Assembly: GCA_951799445.1 (NCBI GenBank) | Contig: OX637292.1 | Location: forward strand, 4,963,296 to 5,027,295 | DNA: 64,000 bases | Origin: Pseudisothecium myosuroides | Taxonomy: Eukaryota; Streptophyta; Bryopsida; Hypnales; Lembophyllaceae | Direction of reading: 5' to 3' | Shown here: positions 22,291 to 38,463 of the stretch, piece after piece | How the letters are laid out: each line of letters starts with the position of its first letter | How positions within the stretch are numbered: the stretch's first letter is position 1 | The notes under the pieces: generated by a model | Seen by the model: the letters and a program-made list of their open reading frames with translations, nothing else | Databases searched by the model: none | Told to the model about the DNA's origin: nothing | Position numbers and translations under genes: made by a program

Positions 22291-22772
22291 TGACATGCAC
22301 CATGTTATTTAAGTTTAAGGTTTGCATGCCTTCATTTTTTTAACTCCATTTGTACCATTAATAGACAATTGTTTATGGAGTAACATTTAATGGCAATATC
22401 TATAGCCTTCAATAGCACCCTATTGTTGCAAGCTTTTAAAAATCATATCTTATTCAACATAAGTCTAAAAATTACAAAGCAAGGATTAAATATCATTACT
22501 CATAATTGTTTCTATATTTTCAAGAAAACTTGTATTTGGTTATCTACACTCAATATATACCTTCATCAAACCATGTTGTCCTATATTATATCCTATGCAA
22601 GGATGAAATTTAACATAAATTAAGTAATTTTTGTTATAAAGTGTCACATATCATCTTGTGATTAGTTTAGGGTGACACAAACTTGTCAAAATTTGACATA
22701 GAAGTTTAACACTAGAATGTTGGGTTGGACACCAAGGAAATCACCCTTTTTGGTATCGTGTAAATCATATGC
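22291..22772. other. Gene-less AT-rich stretch
   Basis: No supported gene. A 77-codon frame at 22390-22623 has no recognisable features. Near 22730-22770 a piece (AAATCACCCTTTT) resembles the left part of H1. Confidence 0.35.
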
Positions 22773-22776
22773 TTAA

Positions 22777-22915
22777 CCCATAAACGACGCTGCAAACATT
22801 TTGTGTCCGATGGATGACAAAGAGTCCTTTGTGTATGACAGAAGTGCAACTATTCATCTTCAAAATTTTGTTGTGAAAAGGGGAGAAGTTTGACTTCCAA
22901 TGAGTACTTTTGCAT
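22777..22915 (-). mobile_element. Truncated H-family element H2
   Basis: TTAA at 22773-22776 followed by CCCATAAACGACGC. About 140 bp then match the reverse complement of the right part of H1 (30906-31106), including AGAAGTGCAACTATTCATC. The other end is missing. Confidence 0.55.
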
Positions 22916-23222
22916 TTGCTTAAGCAAATGATTCCCATTATATCCAGAGGATGATTTCCATAGTCACCAATCTGTTCTTTAGCAAAACTTGGCGTGGCTG
23001 GGCCATTTTTTCCATTTGGCGCATCTGCCGTGCAGAAGATAATAAGCCAGGGCCCGCCCACTGCCCGTGTTAGGGCCTCTTGACGCCCTGCCGTGGAATT
23101 GCTCTCACAAGGTTAATTTCAATGTTTCTTTGCATATCTTGCTTCAATAAGCCTCGTCTACAACACATGAGAATTGATAAGTTAGCAAAAAAGTTAGGGC
23201 CTCGAAGCTTTTGAAGATTTAA

Positions 23223-23855
23223 CCCTGGAGCGCTGCGGACGCCATTTAGTGGCGTTCCGATGACAACACTGTAATTGAAACAGTTCAAAAGTATTCTTTC
23301 ATCCATATTTTTCTTTGTTGACCTTTCATGGTGGGTTATGAAGAGTATTTAATTGAGTTTGTAGTCTTGCAAGTGTTTGTCTTCACATAAATGAGAAGTT
23401 AGCTAAAAAAAATGGATCATAGAATATGGTCTTTAAGTGTATTTTGGAAAGTTGTTGCTCCTTGCTCTAAATCTGAAATTTCTCCTCAAAAATAATATTT
23501 TTTGAATTTGAGCTTAACTAACAAAATGAAGGTCATCTACTCTAGTTTCTACTCCAATTTGAATTTTTAAAAGAACCTCAATATTGAATATTTTATTGCA
23601 ATTTGAACATTGGATGTATTTTCAATATCTATTATTTTCCAATTATAGAATACACGGAATTGAGTTTACACCATGATGTTTGTCATTGTAATATACACAC
23701 ATGGTGAAATTTTTATGAAGTACATAAGACATGTAATTTCATCTCTGAAAAATAAATATAAAAATTTTCATACAAATCTAGTTGCACAATGACAACAAAT
23801 TGAGTGATGGATAGTGAGGTTTGAAATCAATGGTCACGGGTCCGTCATTTAGGGG
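23223..23855 (+). mobile_element. TTAA-flanked element D2
   Basis: TTAA at 23219-23222 and 23856-23859. It starts CCCTGGAGCGCTGCGG and ends CCGTCATTTAGGGG. 633 bp; aligns with D1. Close to the left end, the stretch from GCCATTTAGTGGC is a short self-complementary sequence. Confidence 0.7.
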
Positions 23856-23904
23856 TTAATTATCTTTTATATCACATTGTCAAAGAACCTCCTGCGCTTC
23901 TAGG

Positions 23905-24559
23905 AATTTGCTCTAAATTGAACAAAAAGCCAACATTTTGATAGGTTGTATCAATACTTTTTTGAATTGTAACAGTATAAAATCAAACTAGAGAAGTTAG
24001 AGATCACACTAGAAAAAAAAATAATAATATCTCTTATGGATTGAAAGATTATAATGTTTGATCATGATGGTGTTAAAATTATGGATTGAAAGATTATAAT
24101 GTTTGATCATGATGGTGTTAAAACTGTGAAAGTGATTTGAAATCTTTCAATCCTCTTTTCACATGTCAAATCTAAAAAGTTGGTTACCAAAAAAATATGA
24201 GGTTAAAGGGCGTAACATGCACAACCCCAATCAATTTATGACTTCTCAAAATCTACTCTAAGATTTTTTTAAATGAATTTCTAATGTGATTTTTTTCTCA
24301 AAGATCTAGTGTATTTGTAGCTCATTCCCAAGAGTCCTCCACACTACGGAAGTCAAGATTGCAGTGGACACCCATGCACAAAATCTTGAATAGAAAAATC
24401 ACAATCAATCATTTTCCAAATCGGATTTTTGAAGCTAAAACTAAACTTCAAAAAGAATTTTTCAAAAATATAAACTACTAAAAATAGTAATTTGGTGAGG
24501 TTTTATTTAACTTCAAAAATTGGTCGAGGACACATTCTGTCCTCAGGGTCATTTTGGGG
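23905..24559 (+). mobile_element. J-family element J3, left end lost
   Basis: Aligns with J2 from about 23905 (TTGAACAAAAAGCCAAC) to GGTCATTTTGGGG at 24559, followed by TTAA at 24560-24563. The left TIR is not seen. Inside, a unit of about 47 bp is repeated in tandem at 24032-24126 (ATGGATTGAAAGATTATAAT as its start). Confidence 0.6.
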
Positions 24560-24563
24560 TTAA

Positions 24564-24970
24564 GTGACCTAAGAATGAGCTTGAGAGCTGCTTTCCAAGA
24601 CAGCCCATCTCCTGCTCCAAGCCAGCACATTGGACTACTAACTTATAGCCTCAATCTTTAAGATGTGATGCCACATTCAGTTCAAGCAAAATTAAACAAG
24701 TGGCACATCCTTTAGTTATGTTAAGTAGTACAGGTACTGATTGCGGAACAGGACCTTGTGTACACATTCCTCAAACCCATAAAAAAAATTGGGTCAAGTT
24801 TTCAAAATATCTAGCTTTGCATGTACTTGTGTTGTCCAGTCAATGCGGTCAGTTCAACCTGAATTTCGGTAACCAAGAAACAGGAAATAATAAGTTAATA
24901 CGGCCTTGACCAGAACTCCATTAGTGAGGAGTCGATATGACACGCATTGACAATGCTCGAAGCTAAGCTA
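24564..24970. other. Gene-less stretch
   Basis: No gene or element boundary recognised. A 69-codon frame at 24700 shows no family features. Confidence 0.4.
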
Positions 24971-25653
24971 AGGGCATCTCCACAGCTACATGGGGAATGG
25001 CGCAGACCCGGGAAGTGTGAGTGCCCCACTGCGGGCAAACAATGGTTGGTCACAGGAAATAATGGCGAGGAGATGGCCACATGGTGAGGCTTGCCCGCGG
25101 CGCGGTAAGGTAGGAGGTCCAGAAATGGAGCATCTAAGCGTTGAAACTGAATTTTGGGGGGGTAAAACATCTTGAAATATTTTTCAGTAAATTTTCCTTG
25201 AAAGACAAGTGGAATTGAAATCTAACACAAGTCGTTTCATATTTTTTGGACCTTTGTGGAATTAGTTACAAAAATTTTGAAGTTGGAAAAAAGTGGTCAT
25301 TTGTGGTCATCAAAATGGACCAACTCCTCTGAGTCATGTTCCATTTTAATGCCCGCTCCGTTTTTACAGCCTCCTACCTTATGTCAAACATCATAGTCTT
25401 TGAAGTACGAAGCATTGTTTCCGAGGTTCGACTCAGATTGTGCAGGCGAGGAGAAGTTTCGGAAAGCGAAGGCAGCCACTGGTAGTGCATCAATTGCATG
25501 ACGTGGCGCACTTGTCCCTCTTGCCATGTGGTCTTGGCCGTGTTGCTGTGGGCCACACAAGCACACCACTAGCTGGCCGCATGAGAGCATCACTCCAAGC
25601 TACTACCACTCGCCACATCTCAAAAATGAGCCGGCCAACTATGGGGATGCTCT
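24971..25653. mobile_element. TIR element M with G1 inside
   Basis: Imperfect inverted ends AGGGCATCTCCACAG and CTATGGGGATGCTCT (12 of 15 match), a terminus style common among plant MITEs. G1 lies at 25106-25381, so the host is about 407 bp. It is more GC-rich than the surroundings. Open frames on both strands here are not conserved proteins. Confidence 0.5.
25106..25381. mobile_element. TIR element G1, nested in M
   Basis: Inverted ends TAAGGTAGGAGG and CCTCCTACCTTA, 276 bp. The same ends bound G2 (50681-51141). Non-coding. Confidence 0.6.
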
Positions 25654-25687
25654 AAAAGGCAGAAAGTCCATTGTGGATTGCACATAA

Positions 25688-26475
25688 GAGCATTGCCTAG
25701 AGTTCCACGCTAAGGGAGCCAACTCATTTTCAACCACTTCAGCAATTATGCGGATTTGGAGCGCAGGTTTTTTGAGTGCAGAATTTTTCCCGTGTACAAA
25801 AATACAATTTGGAAGGATATTGCATCTTTTTCCAAAATTTTATTACACAAAATGTAAATACTATGAATTTTTTAGTGGAAGATTTTCTTTGGTCTATAAA
25901 GGTGATATAGACCTTTCTATTTCTGACTATAAGTTGATTGCAAAAGTGACCAAGGGCTGGTTGCAATATTGACAGCCTTACAACCAATCATAATGCAACA
26001 CAATTGCTTGAGGGACTGAGCCACAACTCTTCACAGAAAGAAAGTAGCCTACAGATTAAAAATGGTGGTGGGGGGATCAAAAGTGGGTCGGCTCCCTTAT
26101 GTGTGGTTGGTCAGGGCTTGGGCATGGCCGGGAACATTTCCTTCTCCTACCACAATCACTGCCAGGGAAGAAAAATGCGAGGGCCCACCAAACACGGCAT
26201 TCCATACACCAGCCTTCCGGTTGTCCTAGCTATTGACTTCACATGCTTTTTTGGTTGTAATCTTGTTCAATAGTCAAATTTCAAGGCTGGTTGGGCTAGT
26301 AATAGCCTACGGGCCAGAGTACCATCTTGGATAGGATGACAACTTTCCTAATGAGTGCAAGTGGTAGGGATGAATAGGGAGTGAGGCTGGACCAAGGGTC
26401 AAAGCAATGTCTAGAGCCCACGCCAAACCATTTGGCAAGCTCTACTTAGCAAGAAATGTTGGCAATGCTATAAGG
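25688..26475. mobile_element. Possible TIR element N containing I3
   Basis: AGAGCATTGCC at 25688 and GGCAATGCTAT near 26465 form an imperfect inverted pair. The stretch 25757-26110 aligns with I2 (for example AGTGGAAGATT and CTATTTCTGAC) and is a decayed I element (I3). The outer boundaries are uncertain. Confidence 0.4.
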
Positions 26476-26668
26476 TAGAACATCCCATCATTGCCTAGCC
26501 TTCATGTCATTGTTGAATTTTTGTTTTCTTTATAAAAAAAAATTGCCACATGAAGGCAAGTCTTAGAATTAGCAAGAATAATTGAAATTACATTTTTTCA
26601 AAAAAGTATGAATTTGTTATAATTTTTTGAAGTATGCTACCTATTATGGCCCCAAAGAATATCTAAAC

Positions 26669-26871
26669 ATTAGATGTTTTGGGGGTCTCTAGAGGGCCGT
26701 TTTGGGGGCATTCCTTGATCTGGCCCGATTAATTCAAATATCATTTTGAGCAAAAAAAAATCGAAAAATGACGTGGTTGTTGTTGTGCCAGCTGCTGCAG
26801 CCCGTTCCCGCAGTCTCGGAACGCAAGGGAACTCACAACCCTCCAAGACCCCCGAATCCCTTCCCAAAACC
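26669..26871. mobile_element. Decayed B-family element B3
   Basis: Begins ACATTAGATG, with AGAGGGCCGTTT further in, and ends near CCCGAATCCCTTCCC. This matches B1/B2 read in reverse. About 200 bp and strongly diverged. Confidence 0.4.
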
Positions 26872-29800
26872 AACAAAAAGTGTGTCCATAATGGTCATCT
26901 TACTTGTATAAAGCAATCACAGTATTTCCTAACTTGGAAGGCCTGAAAAAGTCACTTCCTACAATGAATTTAGATTCAAAAGATGGAGGTTCTATTGGGG
27001 TCACTAATGATTCCATTGTTGTCACCTAAGACATTGATTGGTGCCTCAAATCTCATTTATTGGAAAACACCTATAATTGATTATTCTTTTGACTTCATGG
27101 GGTCATCATGGGTCTTTTGACTTCAATTGGTTGTTCTACATTAGTTTTAATTAAAGTGGATACACCCAAAATTGCACCTCGCCTAAGGGCCACTTTACAT
27201 TATGGCTTTCCAAATCGAGAGGTCGTGCGAGTGAGTAGTCAAATTTTGGTGAGAGTCCAAAGAAACTGTTTTGAAAATAGATTTTTGATTTTTTTTAATG
27301 AAAAAAATTTGATGGCCTTTCAAGTGTGGTTTAGGGTTTCCAATCTTGTCCTATCAAGCTCCCTTTGAGAGTCCGTTGCCTTTGATTAAAAAATGTTGTC
27401 ATGTAGGCACTTAGGAGGGCGATGACCCTTCGAATTTGCCTTCTAGTGTGAAGGATTGAGAGGCCAAAATCTTGCTTTTTTGCAATGAGGTTGGGTGGAT
27501 ATCGACAGCCTTAATGTGAAATGCCTCAAGAGTCACGCACCATCATCACTATGTGTACATCTCCAAAATTATTATGTATGTATGTAGAGGAAATAATTTA
27601 CAACAACTACCAAAAAACTTTCACCCTTCATAAGTTTTGCATATCATATCCAAATGGCGTGTTCTTTAGTGCATTAGAACCTCCTTTCATTTGTCAACAA
27701 GAAAATATGAAAACTTGACTAGTCTAATAATGTTAACTAGTCACAGTAGTAAAAGTGGCGAGTTTGGAGGTAATTATTGGATTAAGATATTTTTTACAAA
27801 ACAACAACAAATTAGACATTATTTTGTATGTATTTTGGTCAATTCATTTAATTTTTATTAAAAAAGATACGAAGTACATTATAAGCCATCAAAACAAAAA
27901 CATAGAGCTTTTTAGTGCAATTCATAGAGGGTGACTATTATTGTTCTTTCAGATTCTAATGTGGCTCTCTTACTTCTCTACATGATTCCAATGCAAATCC
28001 AAAAGCATCCTTTTGTATATTGTAACAATGAATGACTTTTTTGTCATGTGTAGAAATTGTCGCATTTGAATGTTTACCGAATTGATCAAATGGTGATTTT
28101 CCAACCCAATTCCAAAACTTTGATCCCTAATTAAAAAAAAAATTGAGTCCCAATTGTACACTCAATGCAATAAAAACTACAATAGAATGCTATAGAATTG
28201 AATTTGATCCAAAATTAGAGCTCTAAATTAGGCTACACTCTACGATAGGTTGTTTATATCATGGCAATGTAAGCGCACCTAATTTTAAGCATACCCCTAA
28301 TAAAGTTAGAAATTGCAATAGCAACAAATTTGTCGGGAAATAGAATTTGAAGCATGAAGTTAAAATGTAGCTAGGATTTGTACACACTTTCTGCAAAAAT
28401 AATTTCATAATTTGGATTTGTGCATCTTCTAAAATATATGATTGTAGAGAGAGGGTTGCTATTATGTGAGTATAGGAGTGTGAGCCCATAAGCCTAGAAT
28501 ACTACACATCTATGTTATAGGTGTATATACTATAAAAAATGTATATGATTATAGGATATATATATGTTACAAATATCCATATTATAAGTGTTTATGATAC
28601 ATACACCTTCTATAGTGTGTGGTATCTATATTATAGGTACCTACATTATAGGCTCAATGCTCACAAGCTCGCATTCTTGGGCTCACATACTAGCACCGTT
28701 GGTCATGTCAAAAAAATTGATTCTAGATGCCTTCTAAGGAATGAAGAAGATGAAGAGAAGATGTCCACGGAATTGAATACCATTGCAAAATATAATCATA
28801 GAAGAAGTCGCATTGTAGATGTCAATAACTATACCTTTTTCAATACAATATGGTATTTCAAAGCCGAATATACAATGTTGTTTTTATAAAACATCTCCGT
28901 AACATTGTAATGGATCTCTATAGATTACCTTTGGTTCTTCTTACCTTGATCTTGCCCCTAAACCACTAATAAGTGGATGTTTTATGTATAATTATTGGCA
29001 GAGCATCTTATGTTTTGAGCAACTAGGATCAAATCTCGGATCAAATTTCCAAAGCCACTGCATTTTTATTGGTACCATAACGGAGCATGTGATCTTACAA
29101 TGTGTCATTTTTAATTTGCAAAATGCACAGAATGTTGAACCAGCTCACAATTCTTTTTGAAAAATTTCCTTCATACTTTCGGAAGAGACTCCCAAATGCA
29201 CCACTCACCCCAAAGCGTTATCTTTGCTAAGGATAATTGCAAAAAAGAGCGGTCCTATTTCCCAACACAATGAGAGTGACTTTCTTGTTATCCTCTATAA
29301 CTTTTGAGTCACAAATCCAACAAACATGAAATTTTTATTGAATATGTCTAATATGATGGTAATCAGATCCCTTATATTTTAGAAATTAAAAAAATCATTT
29401 TATATTTAAAAATCATTTTTGTTAATCTGTCATAGAATTAGATTTAGTGGTTTTTACTACGTTAGGAGTTGCCAAATGTATTGAAATAGAGCTGAAATTT
29501 TCATGGTCTATTTGCATAGTAGGAAAGTATATTCCTACCAAAGGAAATCTAAAAATATATTATTTTGTGTCACTCCTCTCTATTAAACATGTTTTTCACA
29601 TAATTTTTTTTTTCTAATTTTAAAGTACTCCTGAAAGAAAAAATGAGTATTGTGCAAAACGGTACGGTTTTTGAATGCCCTTTTTTGCAATGACCCCTAA
29701 ATATATGCCTAGTTAATCAATATCTACCTCCACTCAACAAATGATTTTAGAACATCTACCTCAAAAACTTTGATCCTTTATAACTTTTGCATGGAACATT

Positions 29801-30485
29801 CAAATAGAGTTTTTGGGTGCATTGAAATCCTCTTTCAGTTGCCAACAAGAAAATATAGAAGTTTGACAAGTCTAATAATAATAAATATGATTTGATAGAA
29901 AAATGGCACATTGGGAGTCCCTACCTTCTTAATCATGGAATCAAAGAACCTTTCAAAATCTTGTTGTCTCCCTTGGTGTAGATGCACCTTTGCAAAGATT
30001 GTAAACAATGTTTTTTTTATCATTTAGAAGAAGTCGCCACATATTTCTTCAATACTCATGTAATACTTAGTGATTCCTAGGTAAAATTTGCAAAAAAATT
30101 GGCTACTAGTCTTGAAATACAATAGTCATCTAACTATTTTGAACCTCCAAAATGAAAATTTTCTTTATACTAAATAGCCAATAGAGTTAATTATAAAGTG
30201 TGTGTAATGTAAGACCAAGAGTTGAAATTTGGGAAAAATAATAGGATGAAATTCCTTGGAGTACCAAAACTAAGGTCAGATGGAATTTGGTGTTGTGTTT
30301 CTTTTGTATTATTTTTAGTTAAACCTTCCTTTGACATCCATTTACAATTAACACTATAGTGGAACCACCCATTCCTTACCAGTGAGCCAAACTCAACTTG
30401 CAGGGTGCAGTTATTTCCAACCAAGGTTAGAATATCCATCGTTTTTATCTTCCTATAAGGCAAAAATTTACCGATTGGCTTCTAA
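26872..30485. other. Gene-less repeat-rich stretch
   Basis: No supported gene. Repeats seen: a segment at about 27600-27725 matches 29755-29885 (AACAAGAAAATAT, GTCTAATAAT); a segment at about 27825-28160 matches 51214-51560 (TATTTTGGTCAA, CATTATAAGC, AGATTCTAATG-like); 29224-29699 is element R2. The open frames are short and lack family features. Confidence 0.45.
29224..29699. mobile_element. TIR element R2
   Basis: Right end TTTTTTGCAATGACCCCT is the inverted form of the R1 end. The left end (ATTGCAAAAAAGAGC) is partly decayed. The interior aligns in reverse with R1 in the Copia element. Confidence 0.5.
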
Positions 30486-30872
30486 GGGAGGCAACCCATT
30501 CATGATCACCATTCCATTTTGGCTACATAGTCTGGTTTCTTTCCGTGAAGGATGAAATGAACAATGATTAATTATGGCGTGGTTCCCGGGGCAATTGTAG
30601 CGCATTTTGATTAGCTACAAGGCTCTCAATGTTGAAACCACCCCTCGGTCAATTTTGTTTTCAGCCCATGGTCAAAAATAGCAAGCCCTATATCACTAGT
30701 ATGGAAAAATAGAATCTTCCCCTGAAAAATTCACAATAATTATTTTTTATGGAAAAAGAATCTAAAAAATTATGGAAACCTTCCGCAGTCTATTTCTACA
30801 TAGGGAAAAAATTACCCACTCGCCTTGCAAATACATAAAACTCTTGAAGTAGTCAGGAATGGGTTGCTTCCC
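30486..30872 (-). mobile_element. TIR element I1
   Basis: 387 bp with ends GGGAGGCAACCCATT and AATGGGTTGCTTCCC. The interior is the reverse complement of I2 (42729-43113) at moderate divergence. Non-coding. Confidence 0.7.
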
Positions 30873-30905
30873 ATACTACTTGAGATCATGCATAGAAGCG
30901 CTTAA

Positions 30906-31106
30906 CCCTTGAACGCCGGGCTAGTGACCATGGAAATCATCCCTTTTGGCACTGTATGACATCATCTATTTTGAAAAAATCAAAAGTGCTCATTGGAGGT
31001 CAAATTACTGTTCACGATCTCTCCTTTCTACAAATTTTTTTGAGGATGAATAGTTGCACTTCTCTCTCATTCATTGACCAGAAATGGCCGTGGTGTCATT
31101 TGTGGG
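30906..31106 (+). mobile_element. Short TTAA-flanked element H1
   Basis: TTAA at 30902-30905 and 31107-31110. It begins CCCTTGAACGCCGGGC and ends CATTTGTGGG. 201 bp and apparently complete. Confidence 0.65.
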
Positions 31107-31110
31107 TTAA

Positions 31111-31590
31111 ATGATTGACTATGGGTAGTTCAACCATAAACCACCACCAAAAACTTCCCCGTTCATTTGTGGGGCGGGTTTCGCTGTGCAGTCAGACCAT
31201 AATAACCAATTACGCGGTTTTGCCCGCGTAATCAAGCAATATTGATTTTTCATCCAAATTCGAATCTCATCCCACAATGTTCATCCAATTTTGTAATTTT
31301 TTGGCAACAATTTATGTCGGGCAATGCTCTCGTCGTTGGGGATTGTGTGGAAAAATGCGCCTCCTTGTCAGGCTCCGACCTCCTCACGGATGCATTTTTT
31401 CATGCAATACCCTCCTCCTCGGGCATTGCCCTGTACATAATGTCTTTTGGCTGTAGCCCAATGATCTCAGAACAAGTTCAAGGTTTTTAGCTAAATGTTC
31501 ATTTTTGGAAGATTTTTTTTGAATTTACACTGAAGGCAAAAAAATTAAAGTAGAAACCGAGCGAAATTTAGCCAGTTTTGAGATCGCTGC
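31111..31590. other. Gene-less stretch with a GC hairpin
   Basis: No gene recognised. ATTACGCGG and CCGCGTAAT at 31209-31232 form a perfect 9-bp stem with a 6-base loop. GGGCAATGC (31318-31328 region) and GCATTGCCC (31420 region) form a wider inverted pair. Confidence 0.4.
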
Positions 31591-31594
31591 TGTA

Positions 31595-31625
31595 GCCAAC
31601 TGGCCAAAAATTCTGCATATAAAAA
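31595..31625 (+). promoter_or_regulatory. Putative TATA box of the epimerase gene
   Basis: TATAAAAA at 31618-31625 lies upstream of a GC-rich leader region that leads to the epimerase. It is the best core-promoter match on this strand near the gene. The start site is not known. Confidence 0.4.
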
Positions 31626-31639
31626 CACTGACAGAGATT

Positions 31640-33118
31640 CGGAAGTCACACCAACAGTCCAACCATAACAAAAACGCCTATTCAACCTAGTCTGGCTGGG
31701 CCCACCTGAAGGCCTGCGGTCGCTTGGTGCCGCACCCGCCGCAGGGTGACGCCAGGTGCCGCAGGGAGCCGCAGGAGCATCCCGCATTAAGCCAGGGGAC
31801 GTCCAGACCGCCTTGTTTCACTTGGCTTCTGCAGGTGTCCGCATTCGAACGTCGTATTGCCTGCCCACTTGCGCATAACCTTCGTCTCCTCGTCCGTCCG
31901 TGGCGCTCGTTTCTTTCTGCTTCCCACGACCACAACCACTCTTCATCACCATCTCCATCTCCACCACCATCTCCACCACCATCACCATCACCACAACACG
32001 CACAATAACGTACTCCACATGCTCTTCAGTTTTCTCCTTCTTCTCTCACTTCATTTGCATCAAAATCCACAGCACTCACAAAAATCTCCTCATCATCCAT
32101 GAGTGGTGCGTCCCGCAGGTTCGTCTCTTGTGGCTTCCGCCGAGAACTCGCATCCCGTGGATTCCTGTAGGACTTGTTCTGTATCCCGTGTGACTTGTAG
32201 CCCGTGTTTCTGGGTTTCGTCAGCTGGTCGAGGTATGTTGATGTGGGGAGACCGAGAGAGACCGAGAGAGAGTGTGTGTGTGTGTGAGTGCGAGAGAGGG
32301 GCAGAGTTTAGGGCGGATTTGGAGTTTTGAACGTATGAGGTTCGAAGCATTCATTTGGCACTCGTTTGGGTACTCGATTTATGGCGTTGGATGAGATGAG
32401 ATGAGACAGTCTGTCTCTCGTAGGCAGTATCAGTGTTGATTTCTTTGTTAGTATTCTGTGGAAGAAATGGGCTCATTCGATTCTCGATTTTGAGGTTTTG
32501 TTGGTGAGGAATTGGGTGAATGTACTGTACCGAGTGGTGTGTGGTTCGAGGGTATGTCGACTTTGGTACCTGGAATCATCTCGAATGGACGGCTTGTTTG
32601 TGGGTTTTTAAGGGTGGTCGACACTTGGGAACCTAGTCTGAGATGAGTCTTTTTAAGTGTTTTCCTGAAGTCCAGGGTTGTGTTGGTACGAAAGAGTTTT
32701 TTCGAATTTTTTTGTGTGTTTCGTATCAGTGGTATTCCAAGGTTATCGCGCAACATTTTCTGCCATTTAGTAGTTCCACTCATGTGGCTGATCATTGAAC
32801 ACAATCTTTTCTACGTTCTTATTACTGTTTGTTTGTTTGTTTGTGTGTGTGTGAGAGAAAGAGAGAGTTGCTGCCCTTGTCATGTCATGATTGAAATTCG
32901 TACACAGCTTCTTTGTTTGAATGGTTTAGGTCGACTTGTTTGTTCAATTGATCAAACGTGTACTGATTTCTTCTTGTTATTGTTTACGTAGGCTTTTGTA
33001 ATTCACGAATTGGGTGCTGATGACCTCGTAAGGGGTGGTATGCGAGGAAACGAGATGCACACCTAAGAGCAGGTGCTTCTAATAAATAAACCATCTGGTT
33101 ATTTGAAAGCCAGTGACC
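31640..33118 (+). other. Probable 5' leader of the epimerase gene, with a UTR intron
   Basis: GC content rises here. A CCA/CAT-rich microsatellite lies at about 31935-31990 and a GA/GT tract at 32255-32300. A plausible leader intron runs from GT at 32233 (GAG|GTATGT) to AG at 32991 (TTTACGTAG). A leader exon would then run to the ATG at 33119. This is inferred from splice motifs alone. Confidence 0.4.

Positions 33119-38463
<5,345 letters not shown>

Noticed and set aside
31724..32193. His/Ser/Pro-rich frames upstream of the epimerase
   Set aside because: They come from the CCA/CAT microsatellite in the probable leader; no conserved part.
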